From JAKAGZ01 sp964595355 (lineage in GTDB: Bacteria > Bacteroidota > Ignavibacteria > Ignavibacteriales > Ignavibacteriaceae): a stretch of DNA of 61,774 bases. Below are positions 44,741 to 53,498 of the stretch, piece by piece. Under the pieces are notes generated by a model, which worked only from the letters and a program-made list of their open reading frames with translations, did not search any database and was not told the origin of the DNA. The stretch is taken from the NCBI GenBank assembly GCA_964595355.1, contig CAZQQD010000003.1, positions 1 to 61,774 of the forward strand, given 5' to 3'. Numbering within the stretch: position 1 is the stretch's first letter; every line of letters begins with the position of its first letter. Position numbers and translations under genes: made by a program.

Positions 44741-45757
44741 TTATTGTTCTATTTCCAAAATATTTACTTTCAATCCTTCTGTGCAGTTTGTACACATACT
44801 CAAGCCACTGCGATTATCAAGCACACCCTTTCTAAACCGATAATATTCATCTGATCTCCAGATATCTTCAAACGATTTTCCATTCAAAATTCCAAGCTTG
44901 AATTCAGCATCTTTGTCAAAACAGCAAGGTACAACATTGCCATCCCACGTAATTACTGAAGTCCTCCATAAAGCAAAGCAATGATTTTTTAAGCCGTCCT
45001 TTATTCTATAAGTACCATCCTCAACAATATATCTTCTGTATTTTTTGTTCCCGGGAAGAAACTTTAAAGCATTTTCATAAGATGAAATCTGCATTGTTTT
45101 AAATACAACTTTATCCACACCTACATCTTTTCCATATCGTAAAACATCATCAAGTTGATCTTCATTATGTTTCATTACTATGAACTGAAACTCAACAAAG
45201 GGTTTTTTCATACCAAGCTCTTTTTTTCTTTTTATCAACGCTCTTAGTCCTTTATCAGCCTGTTCAAATGTACCCCCGACTCTGTACTGCTGGTAACTTT
45301 CTTCATCAAGACCGTCTACTGAAAATATTAATTTATCCGGTGCATTATTTACAACAACGTCCACATTCTTTTCAGTCACAAAATGACCGTTTGTGCTAAT
45401 ACTTACATATACATTTTGAGACTGTGCATATTTTATCATTTCAGGAAGGCTCTTGTTTATATATGGTTCTCCCTGGAAAAATAACTGCACATAAAATCCC
45501 GTACCCTTTATTTGATCGATCCAGTTTTTAAAGTCATCTAATTTGAGCAAGCCAAGTGGGCGGGTTAAAGTACCCAGACCCGACGGACATTCAGGGCATT
45601 TCAGATTGCAATGGTTCGTTGGTTCAATTGAAAAAGAGATCGGCATACCCCACACAATTGGTTTCCTGTAGATCCTCGATAGACTAAATGATGTTATTAT
45701 TTTTAAGATGTTTACAAATCTCTTAACAGTAAAATATTTAAAAAGGTTTATTTCCAT
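44741..45757 (-). CDS. Radical SAM/SPASM domain protein
   Basis: A 338-residue iron-sulfur enzyme. The radical SAM cluster motif is CNLKCPEC (C-x3-C-x2-C, about 52-59), in PTNHCNLKCPECPSG. The SPASM-like C-terminus has CFALW, then GNVVPCCFDKDAEFKLGILNGKSFEDIW and CTNC near the end, enough for an auxiliary cluster. LYFQGEPYINKSL-type sequence (LFFQGEPYINKSL) and ISTNGHFV are standard for the fold. No precursor peptide is visible beside it. In an operon with a membrane flippase-like protein and a GT2 enzyme it may modify a lipid or sugar. Confidence 0.9.
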   Translation of the reverse strand: MEINLFKYFTVKRFVNILKIITSFSLSRIYRKPIVWGMPISFSIEPTNHCNLKCPECPSGLGTLTRPLGLLKLDDFKNWIDQIKGTGFYVQLFFQGEPYINKSLPEMIKYAQSQNVYVSISTNGHFVTEKNVDVVVNNAPDKLIFSVDGLDEESYQQYRVGGTFEQADKGLRALIKRKKELGMKKPFVEFQFIVMKHNEDQLDDVLRYGKDVGVDKVVFKTMQISSYENALKFLPGNKKYRRYIVEDGTYRIKDGLKNHCFALWRTSVITWDGNVVPCCFDKDAEFKLGILNGKSFEDIWRSDEYYRFRKGVLDNRSGLSMCTNCTEGLKVNILEIEQ

Positions 45758-45834
45758 CTATATCAAAACAATTCTATATATTTGATTGAGAAAATACTTA
45801 ATAATTTGCATTTGTGAAAGTTAAGGTACTTTTT

Positions 45835-45853
45835 CCAACCTGACTCAGGTTGG
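45835..45853. promoter_or_regulatory. Perfect palindrome upstream of bshC (operator candidate)
   Basis: CCAACCTGA-C-TCAGGTTGG has perfect 9-bp arms around one base. It lies in the divergent region between the radical SAM gene and bshC, about 80 bases before the bshC start. There is no T run on the exit side of either strand, so it is unlikely to be a terminator. Confidence 0.5.
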
Positions 45854-45865
45854 CATATAAATACT

Positions 45866-45879
45866 ATAACAATTGTTAT
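45866..45879. promoter_or_regulatory. Second palindrome upstream of bshC
   Basis: ATAACAATTGTTAT is a perfect 14-base palindrome 56 bases before the bshC start and 12 bases after the GC-richer palindrome, close to where a promoter would lie. Confidence 0.4.
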
Positions 45880-45935
45880 GAAAACTAGTTTTTCTTACCT
45901 TTATCCTCATAATTAACACCTTTTTCGGAGATTCA

Positions 45936-47561
45936 ATGTTTGTAAATTTCAGGGATATACCAGGACACGAAAATATTTTTCTCGATTATTTGTACGAATT
46001 TGAAAACGTAAGCAGATTTTTCAAAACCAATTTCAGAAGCAAAGATGAATTTCTGAACACGTTTAAATCAGTATCCGAATCAAACAAAACAAACAGAGCT
46101 GACCTCGTAAAGATTATAAAATCCCAGTACAGTAATTTTTCACCTTCAGAGAAAACGAGCCATAATTTAGACCTCCTGAAATCAAACAAAACACTTGCTG
46201 TTGTAACTGGACAACAGATAGGTATCCTTGGCGGGCCTCTTTATACTTTTTATAAAATCGTAACTGTCGTAAAGCTAAGCAAATATCTTTCTGAAAGATA
46301 TGATAACTTTAACTTTGTACCTGTTTTCTGGATCGAAGGTGATGACCACGATTTCAATGAGATAAGACACGTAAACCTGATCAATGACAAAAATGATTTG
46401 CAGATTTTTAATTACGGAAATGAAGTTTCTGAAGACGAAGACAGGAACAGCGTAGGCTTTATGAAAATTGACGAATCCATTAAGCAGTTTTTCGATGAAA
46501 TAAAAAGCAACATCAGGAATACTGAATTTACGTCCGGAATACTTACAAGGTTAAAATCATATTACGCAACAGGGAGATCCCTTAAAGAAGCATTTAAAGA
46601 ATTAATATTCTGGCTATTTGATAAAGAAGGCTTAATAATTTTTGATCCGCAGGATAAAAGTATAAAAGAGATGTTGAAACCGATATTTAAAAATGAACTG
46701 GATAACTTTAGAAAACATACTGAGACAATGGTAAGCGTGAGTGCTGAGCTTGAGGATATATATCATGCACAGGTGAAAGTCCGTCCTGTGAATTTATTTT
46801 ACAACACCGACGGCGGAAGATTTTTATTAGATCCTGTCGACAATGAATTCAGATTGCATAAAAGAAGAAAGAGATTTTCTTACGACGAACTTATGAACCT
46901 TATTGAAACTGAACCTGAAAAATTCAGCCCTAATGTTTTGCTCAGACCGATTTGCCAGGACTATATCCTGCCGACAGCATTTTATATCGGAGGCCCTAGC
47001 GAAATAGCTTATTTTGCACAGGTGTTGCCGCTCTATGATTTTTTCAATGTTCAATCCCCCATTGTGTATCCACGCTCATCTGCTACTATACTTGAAAAGA
47101 ATATTGGCTCTATTATCGAAAAGTATAATCTTGCTATAAGCCAGGTCTTTTGGGATCCTGAAGATTTGAAAAAACACGTGCTGGCTTCTTTGACAAATAT
47201 CACAGTTGATGATATATTCACAGAAAGTACTGAAAAGATCGATACAGCTCTTGATCAATTAAAAGAAAAACTTTTTGAATTTGATAAAACTATCAGCGAT
47301 GCCAGTACAAAATACCGGCAAAAAATATTAAATTACATTGAAGAGCTCAAAGGGAAGGCCGTCGATTCGCAAAAAAAGAAACACGAAACTACATTAAGAC
47401 AAATTGATAAACTTTCTTCTACATTATTTCCAAATGCTAACTTGCAGGAACGTCAATTAAACTTTATTTATTTTGCAAATAAATACGGAACTGAAATTTT
47501 AGATAAAGTATTCGACGAAATAGAAATTAACAAGTTTGAACATCAGATAATCAGCATTTGA
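45936..47561 (+). CDS. bshC: Bacillithiol biosynthesis cysteine-adding enzyme
   Basis: Last step of bacillithiol synthesis: adds cysteine to glucosaminyl-malate. The 541 residues match BshC length. Recognisable blocks are LAVVTGQQIGILGGPLYTFYKI, FVPVFWIEGDDHDFNEI, VLLRPICQDYILPTAFYIGGPSEIAYFAQ and YPRSSATILEKN, with a C-terminal coiled coil (about 420-500). The bacillithiol glycosyltransferase and deacetylase genes are not in the window. Two palindromes upstream may control it, possibly in response to thiol or redox stress. Confidence 0.95.
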   Translation: MFVNFRDIPGHENIFLDYLYEFENVSRFFKTNFRSKDEFLNTFKSVSESNKTNRADLVKIIKSQYSNFSPSEKTSHNLDLLKSNKTLAVVTGQQIGILGGPLYTFYKIVTVVKLSKYLSERYDNFNFVPVFWIEGDDHDFNEIRHVNLINDKNDLQIFNYGNEVSEDEDRNSVGFMKIDESIKQFFDEIKSNIRNTEFTSGILTRLKSYYATGRSLKEAFKELIFWLFDKEGLIIFDPQDKSIKEMLKPIFKNELDNFRKHTETMVSVSAELEDIYHAQVKVRPVNLFYNTDGGRFLLDPVDNEFRLHKRRKRFSYDELMNLIETEPEKFSPNVLLRPICQDYILPTAFYIGGPSEIAYFAQVLPLYDFFNVQSPIVYPRSSATILEKNIGSIIEKYNLAISQVFWDPEDLKKHVLASLTNITVDDIFTESTEKIDTALDQLKEKLFEFDKTISDASTKYRQKILNYIEELKGKAVDSQKKKHETTLRQIDKLSSTLFPNANLQERQLNFIYFANKYGTEILDKVFDEIEINKFEHQIISI

Positions 47562-47627
47562 AAGATATTCGTGTTAATCCGCTGGGAGGAGTAACGTTTA
47601 ACGTTGCTTATTAACACGAATACTTTC
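47560..47627. terminator. Long hairpin filling the space between the bshC and aroA stops
   Basis: GAAAG-A-TATTCGTGTTAAT (47560-47578) pairs with ATTAACACGAATA-CTTTC (47610-47627): 13 bp, one bulge, 5 bp, with a 31-base loop. It occupies exactly the interval between the convergent genes and probably ends both transcripts. Confidence 0.6.
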
Positions 47628-48908
47628 TTAATTAGCCACCTTCTTAAGTTGCTGCAGAAATTGAGGGTTTGATATTTTCACTGACTGGAATCCATTAACC
47701 TTTCCACCGCTATCTAATAACATTGACAAAATTCCAAAAGCCATCGCTATCCTGTGATCGTCATAACTTTGAAATTCTGCCTTAACATTTTTTGGCTTCC
47801 CTGAAATGGAAAAACCCCCTTCAGATTCATCAACAATTAAATCCAGCAGTTTTAAATTCTCACAAATTGCTTTAATTCTATCGGTTTCTTTTTTCCGTAA
47901 TTCTGAAGCATTACCTATTTCGAATTTTCCATCAGCAAAAATTCCTGCAATTGCTAGAACTGGTATTTCATCAATTATATTTGGAATTAATTCTTCTGGT
48001 ATTTTTACATTGTTCAGTTTGCTGCTTTTAACAAAAATATCACCGAACTCTTCACCTGCCTTTTCCTGTTTGTTATCAATTTTAATGTACCCACCCATTT
48101 TTTTTAGAATATTGATATATCCTGTTCTGGTCTCATTTAACGAAACATTTTTTAATGTCAGTGAGGAGTTCTTTGAAAGTAAGGTTAAGATTATAAAAAA
48201 GGCTGCTGTAGAAATATCTGAAGGTATAAAATATTCCTTAGGCTCAGGGTAATTTTTTTTAGAGGAATAGCTGATAATTCCTTCTACATTCTTTTCTACT
48301 TTAAGTCCCAGCATTTTTTCAGTGTGATCTCTCGATTGTAGTTTCTCAATTACGCTGGTAGTATCATCTATATGCAAACCGGCTATTAAAACTGCACTTT
48401 TAATTTGTGCGCTTGAAACCGGCAGTTCATATTCTATTGCTTTTAGTTTTCCCCCGGGATTTATTGTTATCGGCAGAGTGTCGTTATCCGAAGAGGTAAT
48501 TTCTCCACCCATAGTTGTAAGAGGAGTAATGATCCTCTTCATAGGTCTCCGTGATAACGAAGAGTCCCCGGTAATAATGGACTTAAAATTTTGAGCAACC
48601 AGTAAACCACTCAACAATCTGGCGGTAGTACCTGAATTTCCTGCATAAAGAGGTTTAACCGGAGTTGAAAAGTTTTCTAATCCTTTCCCGTTTATAATTA
48701 ATTCTTTACTATCCCCATTAAATTCAACGCCTAAATCTTCAAAACATTCTTTTGTTGACCTTACATCTTCTGAACTTGATAAATTAAATATTCTTGATTC
48801 TCCTTTTGCCATAGCTGAAAATATTAAGGCGCGATGTGAGATTGATTTATCTCCCGGCAACTCCAGTTCACCCTCTACTCTGTTTATCTTTTCAAATTCC
48901 TGAACCAT
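47628..48908 (-). CDS. aroA: 3-phosphoshikimate 1-carboxyvinyltransferase (EPSP synthase)
   Basis: Shikimate pathway enzyme joining phosphoenolpyruvate and shikimate-3-phosphate. The 426 residues carry GDKSISHRALIFSAMAKGES, LYAGNSGTTARLLSGLL (the glyphosate-site region), DSSLSRRPMKRIITPL, PVSSAQIKSAVLIAGLH, the catalytic Asp region IDEIPVLAIAGIFADG, and ELRKKETDRI. YDDHRIAMAFGIL closes the active site. It starts two bases after the RNA methyltransferase stop, so both are co-transcribed. Confidence 0.97.
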   Translation of the reverse strand: MVQEFEKINRVEGELELPGDKSISHRALIFSAMAKGESRIFNLSSSEDVRSTKECFEDLGVEFNGDSKELIINGKGLENFSTPVKPLYAGNSGTTARLLSGLLVAQNFKSIITGDSSLSRRPMKRIITPLTTMGGEITSSDNDTLPITINPGGKLKAIEYELPVSSAQIKSAVLIAGLHIDDTTSVIEKLQSRDHTEKMLGLKVEKNVEGIISYSSKKNYPEPKEYFIPSDISTAAFFIILTLLSKNSSLTLKNVSLNETRTGYINILKKMGGYIKIDNKQEKAGEEFGDIFVKSSKLNNVKIPEELIPNIIDEIPVLAIAGIFADGKFEIGNASELRKKETDRIKAICENLKLLDLIVDESEGGFSISGKPKNVKAEFQSYDDHRIAMAFGILSMLLDSGGKVNGFQSVKISNPQFLQQLKKVAN

Positions 48909-48910
48909 AA

Positions 48911-49501
48911 TTACTTTCTACTCCATTTTTCAATAATTTCTTCTAATTCTTCCTCACTCAGTTGACTTTTTTTATACATTCCTTTTTCTCTTCTCTGTCT
49001 CATAGCCTCATATAAAATTACAGCAGCTGCGACAGAGACATTGAGACTTTGTACCATGCCATGCATAGGGATTAAAAACTTTTCGTCAGCCAGTTCTGCT
49101 GCTTCGTCTGAAACACCGCGGTGTTCGTTGCCTAACACTATAGCAATCTTTTTCGTTAAATCAAGTTCATAAAGATTTTTTGCATTTTCAGTAAGCGCAG
49201 AAGCAAAAACCTTAAATCCTTTCTTATGAAGATCGTTATAACATTCTCTAATTGATTTATGTTTCTCTTTCTCTACCCACTTAAATGCCGAAGCTGAGGA
49301 CTTCTTACCTATCCTGGGAAATTTATCAATATTATAGACTAATTCGACCTTCGGTACACCAACTGCATCGCAAGTGCGAAAAATTGCACTTACATTATGA
49401 GGATCGTGAATATTTTCCAACACTATTGAAAGTGAGTTCTGGCGGGCTTTTACAACAGAAGTGATCTTATTTTTTCTCTTTTCAGTTCTTGCTTTTTTCA
49501 C
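48911..49501 (-). CDS. TrmH/SpoU-family RNA 2'-O-methyltransferase
   Basis: A 196-residue SPOUT methyltransferase. Motif 1 is LSIVLENIHDPHNVSAIFRTCDAVGV, motif 2 is KIAIVLGNEHRGVSDEA, and motif 3 is FLIPMHGMVQSLNVSVAAAVILYEAMRQ, together the SAM-binding knot. The size fits TrmH-like tRNA (Gm18) enzymes better than RlmB, which has an N-terminal RNA-binding domain, but the exact target is not proved. Its start overlaps the HicB-like gene stop by four bases. Confidence 0.92.
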   Translation of the reverse strand: MKKARTEKRKNKITSVVKARQNSLSIVLENIHDPHNVSAIFRTCDAVGVPKVELVYNIDKFPRIGKKSSASAFKWVEKEKHKSIRECYNDLHKKGFKVFASALTENAKNLYELDLTKKIAIVLGNEHRGVSDEAAELADEKFLIPMHGMVQSLNVSVAAAVILYEAMRQRREKGMYKKSQLSEEELEEIIEKWSRK

Positions 49502-49728
49502 AAATAATTTTTATCAAAAACTAATTTATAGATTATTTTTTCCCTGTTGCCGCGTGCTTTATCTATTTTGAATTTCTTCCTGTCTGTTTTTAAATAATAT
49601 GATGCGAGATCCATCACTTTATCGATAGCCGAATCTTCATCGTGAGCCCAGCATTCACATCCCTTCAGGCTAGGGACTTCTGCCGTGCATCCATCATCTG
49701 ATTTTACTACTACTATATCCAGCACCAT
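49498..49728 (-). CDS. HicB-like small protein (antitoxin fold), orphan
   Basis: A 76-residue protein with the HicB-like alpha/beta fold pattern: VLDIVVVKSDDGCTAEVPSLKGCECWAHDEDSAIDKVMDLASYYL, that is, a strand, the 'PSLKGCE' turn and a helix. No HicA toxin gene is beside it, and its stop overlaps the RNA methyltransferase start. An orphan HicB-fold protein within a housekeeping operon may have a regulatory role other than toxin neutralisation. Confidence 0.72.
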   Translation of the reverse strand: MVLDIVVVKSDDGCTAEVPSLKGCECWAHDEDSAIDKVMDLASYYLKTDRKKFKIDKARGNREKIIYKLVFDKNYL

Positions 49729-49767
49729 TTCATTAAATTCAAAATTAAAAATCCAAAATTCAAAATT

Positions 49768-50634
49768 TCAATAACTTGCTTCACTTTTCTCTCCAAGCAC
49801 TATCTTCACACTGGCACTCGCACCTATCCTGTCAGCTCCGCTTGCAACCATCCTTTCCGCATCTTCACGTGAACGAATACCACCGGACGCTTTTACACCA
49901 ACGGAACTTCCAACTACATATTTCATTAAAGCCACGTCTCCTGCAGTTGCTCCTCCTTTGCTGAAGCCGGTAGAAGTTTTAACAAAGTCCGCCCCTGCTT
50001 GTTTGCATATCATGCAGGCTTTGATTTTTTCTTCGTCAGTCAAGAGTGCAGTTTCTAGAATGACTTTGCATACTGTTTCGTGTTTCTTTGCAGCAAGAAC
50101 TACCTGGTTAACATCGTGAAAAACATAATCATAATCTCCCTGTTTCAGCCGTCCTACATTTATGACCATGTCAATCTCTTCAGCGCCGCTTGCAATTGCC
50201 TGTTCAGCTTCAAATCTTTTCGCCTCAGTTGTAGTTGAGCCGAGAGGGAAACCTATGACAGTACAAACTTTTACATTAGTACCTTTAAGAATTTCACTGC
50301 ATAACGTAACATACCCGGGATTAACACAGACGGACGCAAAGTCATATTTTTTTGCCTCTTCACACAACGCTTTAATATCATTCGGAGTTGCATCAGGTTT
50401 CAACAAGGTATGATCGATTTTCCTTGCAAGATTTTTATCCGCAAGAATATCTCCTATACCGGGTCCGGCAGCTATCCTTTCAGCACCATTCTGAACAATT
50501 CGTTGTACAGTTTGTGGTTGTGTAACAACATTTGTCTCCCAGCCTTTACAGGATTCATCTTTACAATAAAATTCCCGTAAAGTTTTTTCAAGCAATTCCT
50601 GAGGATCAAGATTGCTGTGTGATGGATAATTCAT
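49768..50634 (-). CDS. deoC: Deoxyribose-phosphate aldolase with N-terminal extension
   Basis: Cleaves 2-deoxyribose-5-phosphate in nucleoside breakdown. From LARKIDHTLLKPDATPNDI on, the protein follows the DeoC consensus, with VCTVIGFPLGSTTTEAK, CKVILETALLTDEEK and the Schiff-base Lys in GADFVKTSTGFSKGGAT. About 70 extra residues precede it, including CKDESCKGW and a second motif NGAERIAAGPGIGD. I place the start at 50634, where GGTGA lies about seven bases upstream, giving 288 residues. An ATG at 50646 would overlap the folD stop. Confidence 0.92.
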   Translation of the reverse strand: MNYPSHSNLDPQELLEKTLREFYCKDESCKGWETNVVTQPQTVQRIVQNGAERIAAGPGIGDILADKNLARKIDHTLLKPDATPNDIKALCEEAKKYDFASVCVNPGYVTLCSEILKGTNVKVCTVIGFPLGSTTTEAKRFEAEQAIASGAEEIDMVINVGRLKQGDYDYVFHDVNQVVLAAKKHETVCKVILETALLTDEEKIKACMICKQAGADFVKTSTGFSKGGATAGDVALMKYVVGSSVGVKASGGIRSREDAERMVASGADRIGASASVKIVLGEKSEASY

Positions 50635-50635
50635 A

Positions 50636-51514
50636 TTATTCACCATATTTTAAATAAGCTTTATAAGTATTTTTTAAAAGCATTGCAATAGTCATTGGCC
50701 CAACTCCACCCGGTACGGGTGTAATGAAAGACGACTTCGGTGCTACATCTTCAAAATCAACGTCACCAACTACCCTGTAACCTTTTTTCCTTGTACTATC
50801 CTCGACCCTGTTTATTCCAACATCGATAATAACAACTCCATCCTTTACCATATCGGCTTTAACAAACCCTGCTTTCCCCATCGCTGCAATCAATATATCC
50901 GCCTGCTTTGTAAAGTAGGAAATATCTTTAGTGGCCGAATGACAAATTGTAACTATTGAATTTGCATTCTCTTTTTTTTGCAGCAAAATATTTGCAATAG
51001 GTTTCCCGACTATATTGCTTCTTCCAAGTACAACTACGTGCCTGCCTTTTGTTTCAATCTTATATCTTACCAATAATTCCTGAATACCCGCAGGCGTACA
51101 GGATGCGAATGTATCTTTCCCTATTACAAGATTACCGACACTAATAGGATGAAAACCGTCAACATCTTTTTTAGGAGAAATGGCTTCAATAACTTTATCT
51201 TCATTTATATGCTTTGGAAGTGGAAGCTGTACAAGGATTCCATGATAATCAGGATTTTTATTGTAACTTTCTACAACCGAAAGTAAATCAGATTCAGAAA
51301 TATTCTCATCAAGTTTTTCTGTTTTTGTCAGCATTCCGATCTCAACGCAAGCCTTTCCCTTGCTCGAAACATATATTTGCGAAGCAGGATTATTGCCCAC
51401 CAGAATCGTAACGAGACCAGGGACCTTCTTTCCTGCAGATTTCAATTTATCAATTTCGCTTTTGAGTTCTTCTCTTACCTGCGCAGATATTTTTTTACCG
51501 TCTATTAGTTCCAT
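50636..51514 (-). CDS. folD: Methylenetetrahydrofolate dehydrogenase / cyclohydrolase
   Basis: Bifunctional one-carbon enzyme interconverting 5,10-methylene- and 10-formyl-tetrahydrofolate. The 292 residues include PGLVTILVGNNPASQIYVSSKGKACVEIG with the catalytic Lys, HGILVQLPLPKHINED, KDVDGFHPISVGNL, and the NADP site VVLGRSNIVGKPIANILL. GVVIIDVGINRV and TPVPGGVGPMTIAMLLKNT end the protein. It directly precedes deoC and follows the DNA methyltransferase gene by 40 bases. Confidence 0.97.
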   Translation of the reverse strand: MELIDGKKISAQVREELKSEIDKLKSAGKKVPGLVTILVGNNPASQIYVSSKGKACVEIGMLTKTEKLDENISESDLLSVVESYNKNPDYHGILVQLPLPKHINEDKVIEAISPKKDVDGFHPISVGNLVIGKDTFASCTPAGIQELLVRYKIETKGRHVVVLGRSNIVGKPIANILLQKKENANSIVTICHSATKDISYFTKQADILIAAMGKAGFVKADMVKDGVVIIDVGINRVEDSTRKKGYRVVGDVDFEDVAPKSSFITPVPGGVGPMTIAMLLKNTYKAYLKYGE

Positions 51515-51554
51515 ATCTTTAGTATTACTCGTTATTAATTAAGGAACCCTGAGT

Positions 51555-52580
51555 TCAGTCCCCCTCCCTGGAGGAGACAAAGGTGTGGGTTTTATTTTTT
51601 TTATATTCTATCTGGTATCTTTTCTTTAAATAATTCCTGATCTTTTTACTTTTCCTGATTTCTCCGGCAAAAGGATTAGAATTTTGCCAGCCTGTTTTGC
51701 CATTTTCTCTGTAATTTTCCAATCGTCTCAATGATATTTCGCAGAAAACCGGATCATTATCCGATGTAAAACATCTTCTGTTATTGACTTCTGAAGAAAG
51801 TAATGTAGTGCCTGAATGAGAGAAATAATCGATCACTATTTCATCTTCCTTGCTACTGGCATTAATTATTCGATTAATTGCTTTTAAAGGTTTTTGTGCA
51901 TAACAGCCGTTAACATTTTCTTCCATCCTGTAAAAAACCTGCTGAATATCTATCCAGACATTGCCAGCCCGAATGAACGGAGATTTGCTTCTTTCAAGAT
52001 TTTCAGTTTCTTTTCCGTTTACCTTTTTATAATAGCCTTTCAAAACTTTAGGAATATCGGTGTACTCTGCCAGTACATTAAATTCAGGGTTTCCTTTTAT
52101 ATAATAAAGAAGCTCCTGCCTGATCGACATCCAGTTTTTCTGTGTTCCATAGCCTCTCTGGTTTTTCATTGTAATCAAACTTCTTGATCTGAAGCCTGAC
52201 CCGCCCATCATTATAATAAAATCAGCAAGGGGCTGAAAGTTATTATTCTGATCTGCACCAAGCCAGATATAGAGAGCAGCATTTTCTTTCAGAAAATCAA
52301 ATGAGTTTTTTATCCAGGGTTTACACCACTCTACAAAATCTTTTGAACTTTTCTCATCAAAAGCGATAAAATTATAAGGAGGATCGTGAATTGCCAAAAC
52401 CGCTTCTTCAGCATCCATCAAATTTTTTATATCGTTAGAATCCGTGGCATCGAGGCAACCGATTCTATGTTTGCCTTGCGGGTCGTTCCATATTTTCCCT
52501 CTTTTAAATCTGCAAAAAGGCAACAACAAATCGTGCAATTCCTCATCAAGATCGATTCTTGGAAGCGGATAATTTATCAT
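51555..52580 (-). CDS. DNA methyltransferase, N4-cytosine/N6-adenine type, orphan
   Basis: A 341-residue SAM-dependent amino-methyltransferase. The catalytic motif IV is DPPYN at residues 66-70 (AIHDPPYNF), near the N-terminus. The SAM-binding motif I comes late, about 248 (VIDYFSHSGTTLLSSEVNNR), followed by TSDNDPVFCEISLRRLE. This order defines the beta class. There is no restriction endonuclease gene nearby, and the start overlaps the ymdB stop by four bases. It is therefore an orphan methylase in a housekeeping operon and may serve epigenetic regulation, or be the remnant of a restriction system. Confidence 0.9.
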   Translation of the reverse strand: MINYPLPRIDLDEELHDLLLPFCRFKRGKIWNDPQGKHRIGCLDATDSNDIKNLMDAEEAVLAIHDPPYNFIAFDEKSSKDFVEWCKPWIKNSFDFLKENAALYIWLGADQNNNFQPLADFIIMMGGSGFRSRSLITMKNQRGYGTQKNWMSIRQELLYYIKGNPEFNVLAEYTDIPKVLKGYYKKVNGKETENLERSKSPFIRAGNVWIDIQQVFYRMEENVNGCYAQKPLKAINRIINASSKEDEIVIDYFSHSGTTLLSSEVNNRRCFTSDNDPVFCEISLRRLENYRENGKTGWQNSNPFAGEIRKSKKIRNYLKKRYQIEYKKNKTHTFVSSREGD

Positions 52581-53389
52581 TTTGGTTCTTCCGCCTTTGT
52601 TATAAAATCAGGGAAAAGGATTCTTTCAATCTCTACTGTTTTGCCCGTTTCAGTATCAATTTTAAAAAACATACCGCATAGATGAACATCATTCTCTGCT
52701 GTTTCATATTTTTGTGGGGTTGCATATACAAACCTGTTTATTGCCGCCTGTGTTTTCATCCCGATTACTGATTCATAAGGCCCCGTCATTCCGACATCAG
52801 TAATGTAACCGGTTCCGTTAGGAAAAATTCTTTCATCCGATGTTTGCACGTGGGTATGCGTTCCCACAATCACACTAACTTTTCCATCCAGATAATTTAC
52901 CAGAGCAATCTTTTCTGCTGTAGCCTCGGCATGAAAATCAATAAAGATAACATTCGTTTCATTTTTAATTTTTGGAATAATCCAGTCGGCAGTTCTGAAA
53001 GGACAATCGATATCAGCCATAAAAGTTCTCCCCTGCAAACTAAGTACACCAACCTTTCCTTTTTTGGATTCGCCTATATAATAACCATTACCATATGTAC
53101 CTTTCGGATAATTCATAGGACGAAGGTAGCGTGGCTCTACTTTTAAATATTCCTGTGATTGACGTCTGTCCCACGTATGATTGCCTCCAGTAATGGTGTG
53201 TACACCTAATTCAAAAAGAGCCTTTCCTTCTTTCTCAGTACACCCTTTTCCATCCGTTGCATTCTCACCGTTTGCAATAACAAAATCTGCTTTATATTTC
53301 TGAATTAGTCCCGGCAGCCAGGTTTGAACAACATTCATTCCCGGTTTGCCTATAATGTCTCCGATAAAAAGTAAATTTAAGAAGGCCAT
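52577..53389 (-). CDS. ymdB: YmdB family metallophosphoesterase (TIGR00282-type)
   Basis: A 270-residue cyclic-nucleotide phosphodiesterase-like protein; Bacillus YmdB acts on 2',3'-cyclic nucleotides. The start at 53389 (MAFLNLLFIGDIIGKPG) is preferred over an in-frame upstream codon at 53422, because the first metal-binding strand begins here. Metal motifs are FIGDIIGK (Asp), IANGENATDGKG (Asn), TGGNHTWDRR, IFIDFHAEATAEK, and GTHTHVQTSD. It overlaps the methyltransferase start by four bases. Confidence 0.95.
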   Translation of the reverse strand: MAFLNLLFIGDIIGKPGMNVVQTWLPGLIQKYKADFVIANGENATDGKGCTEKEGKALFELGVHTITGGNHTWDRRQSQEYLKVEPRYLRPMNYPKGTYGNGYYIGESKKGKVGVLSLQGRTFMADIDCPFRTADWIIPKIKNETNVIFIDFHAEATAEKIALVNYLDGKVSVIVGTHTHVQTSDERIFPNGTGYITDVGMTGPYESVIGMKTQAAINRFVYATPQKYETAENDVHLCGMFFKIDTETGKTVEIERILFPDFITKAEEPK

Positions 53390-53498
53390 AATTATTCCAT
53401 TGTGAAAATTAAATATATCCAAAAGAGCTATAAATTAAAAGAATAGGAGGTGTGAATGCTGACAAATTGAAGAGCAAATAAAATATTAATTCAAAATA

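Noticed and set aside
45835..45853. Terminator reading of the bshC upstream palindrome
   Set aside because: No T run follows the stem on either strand; an operator is more likely.
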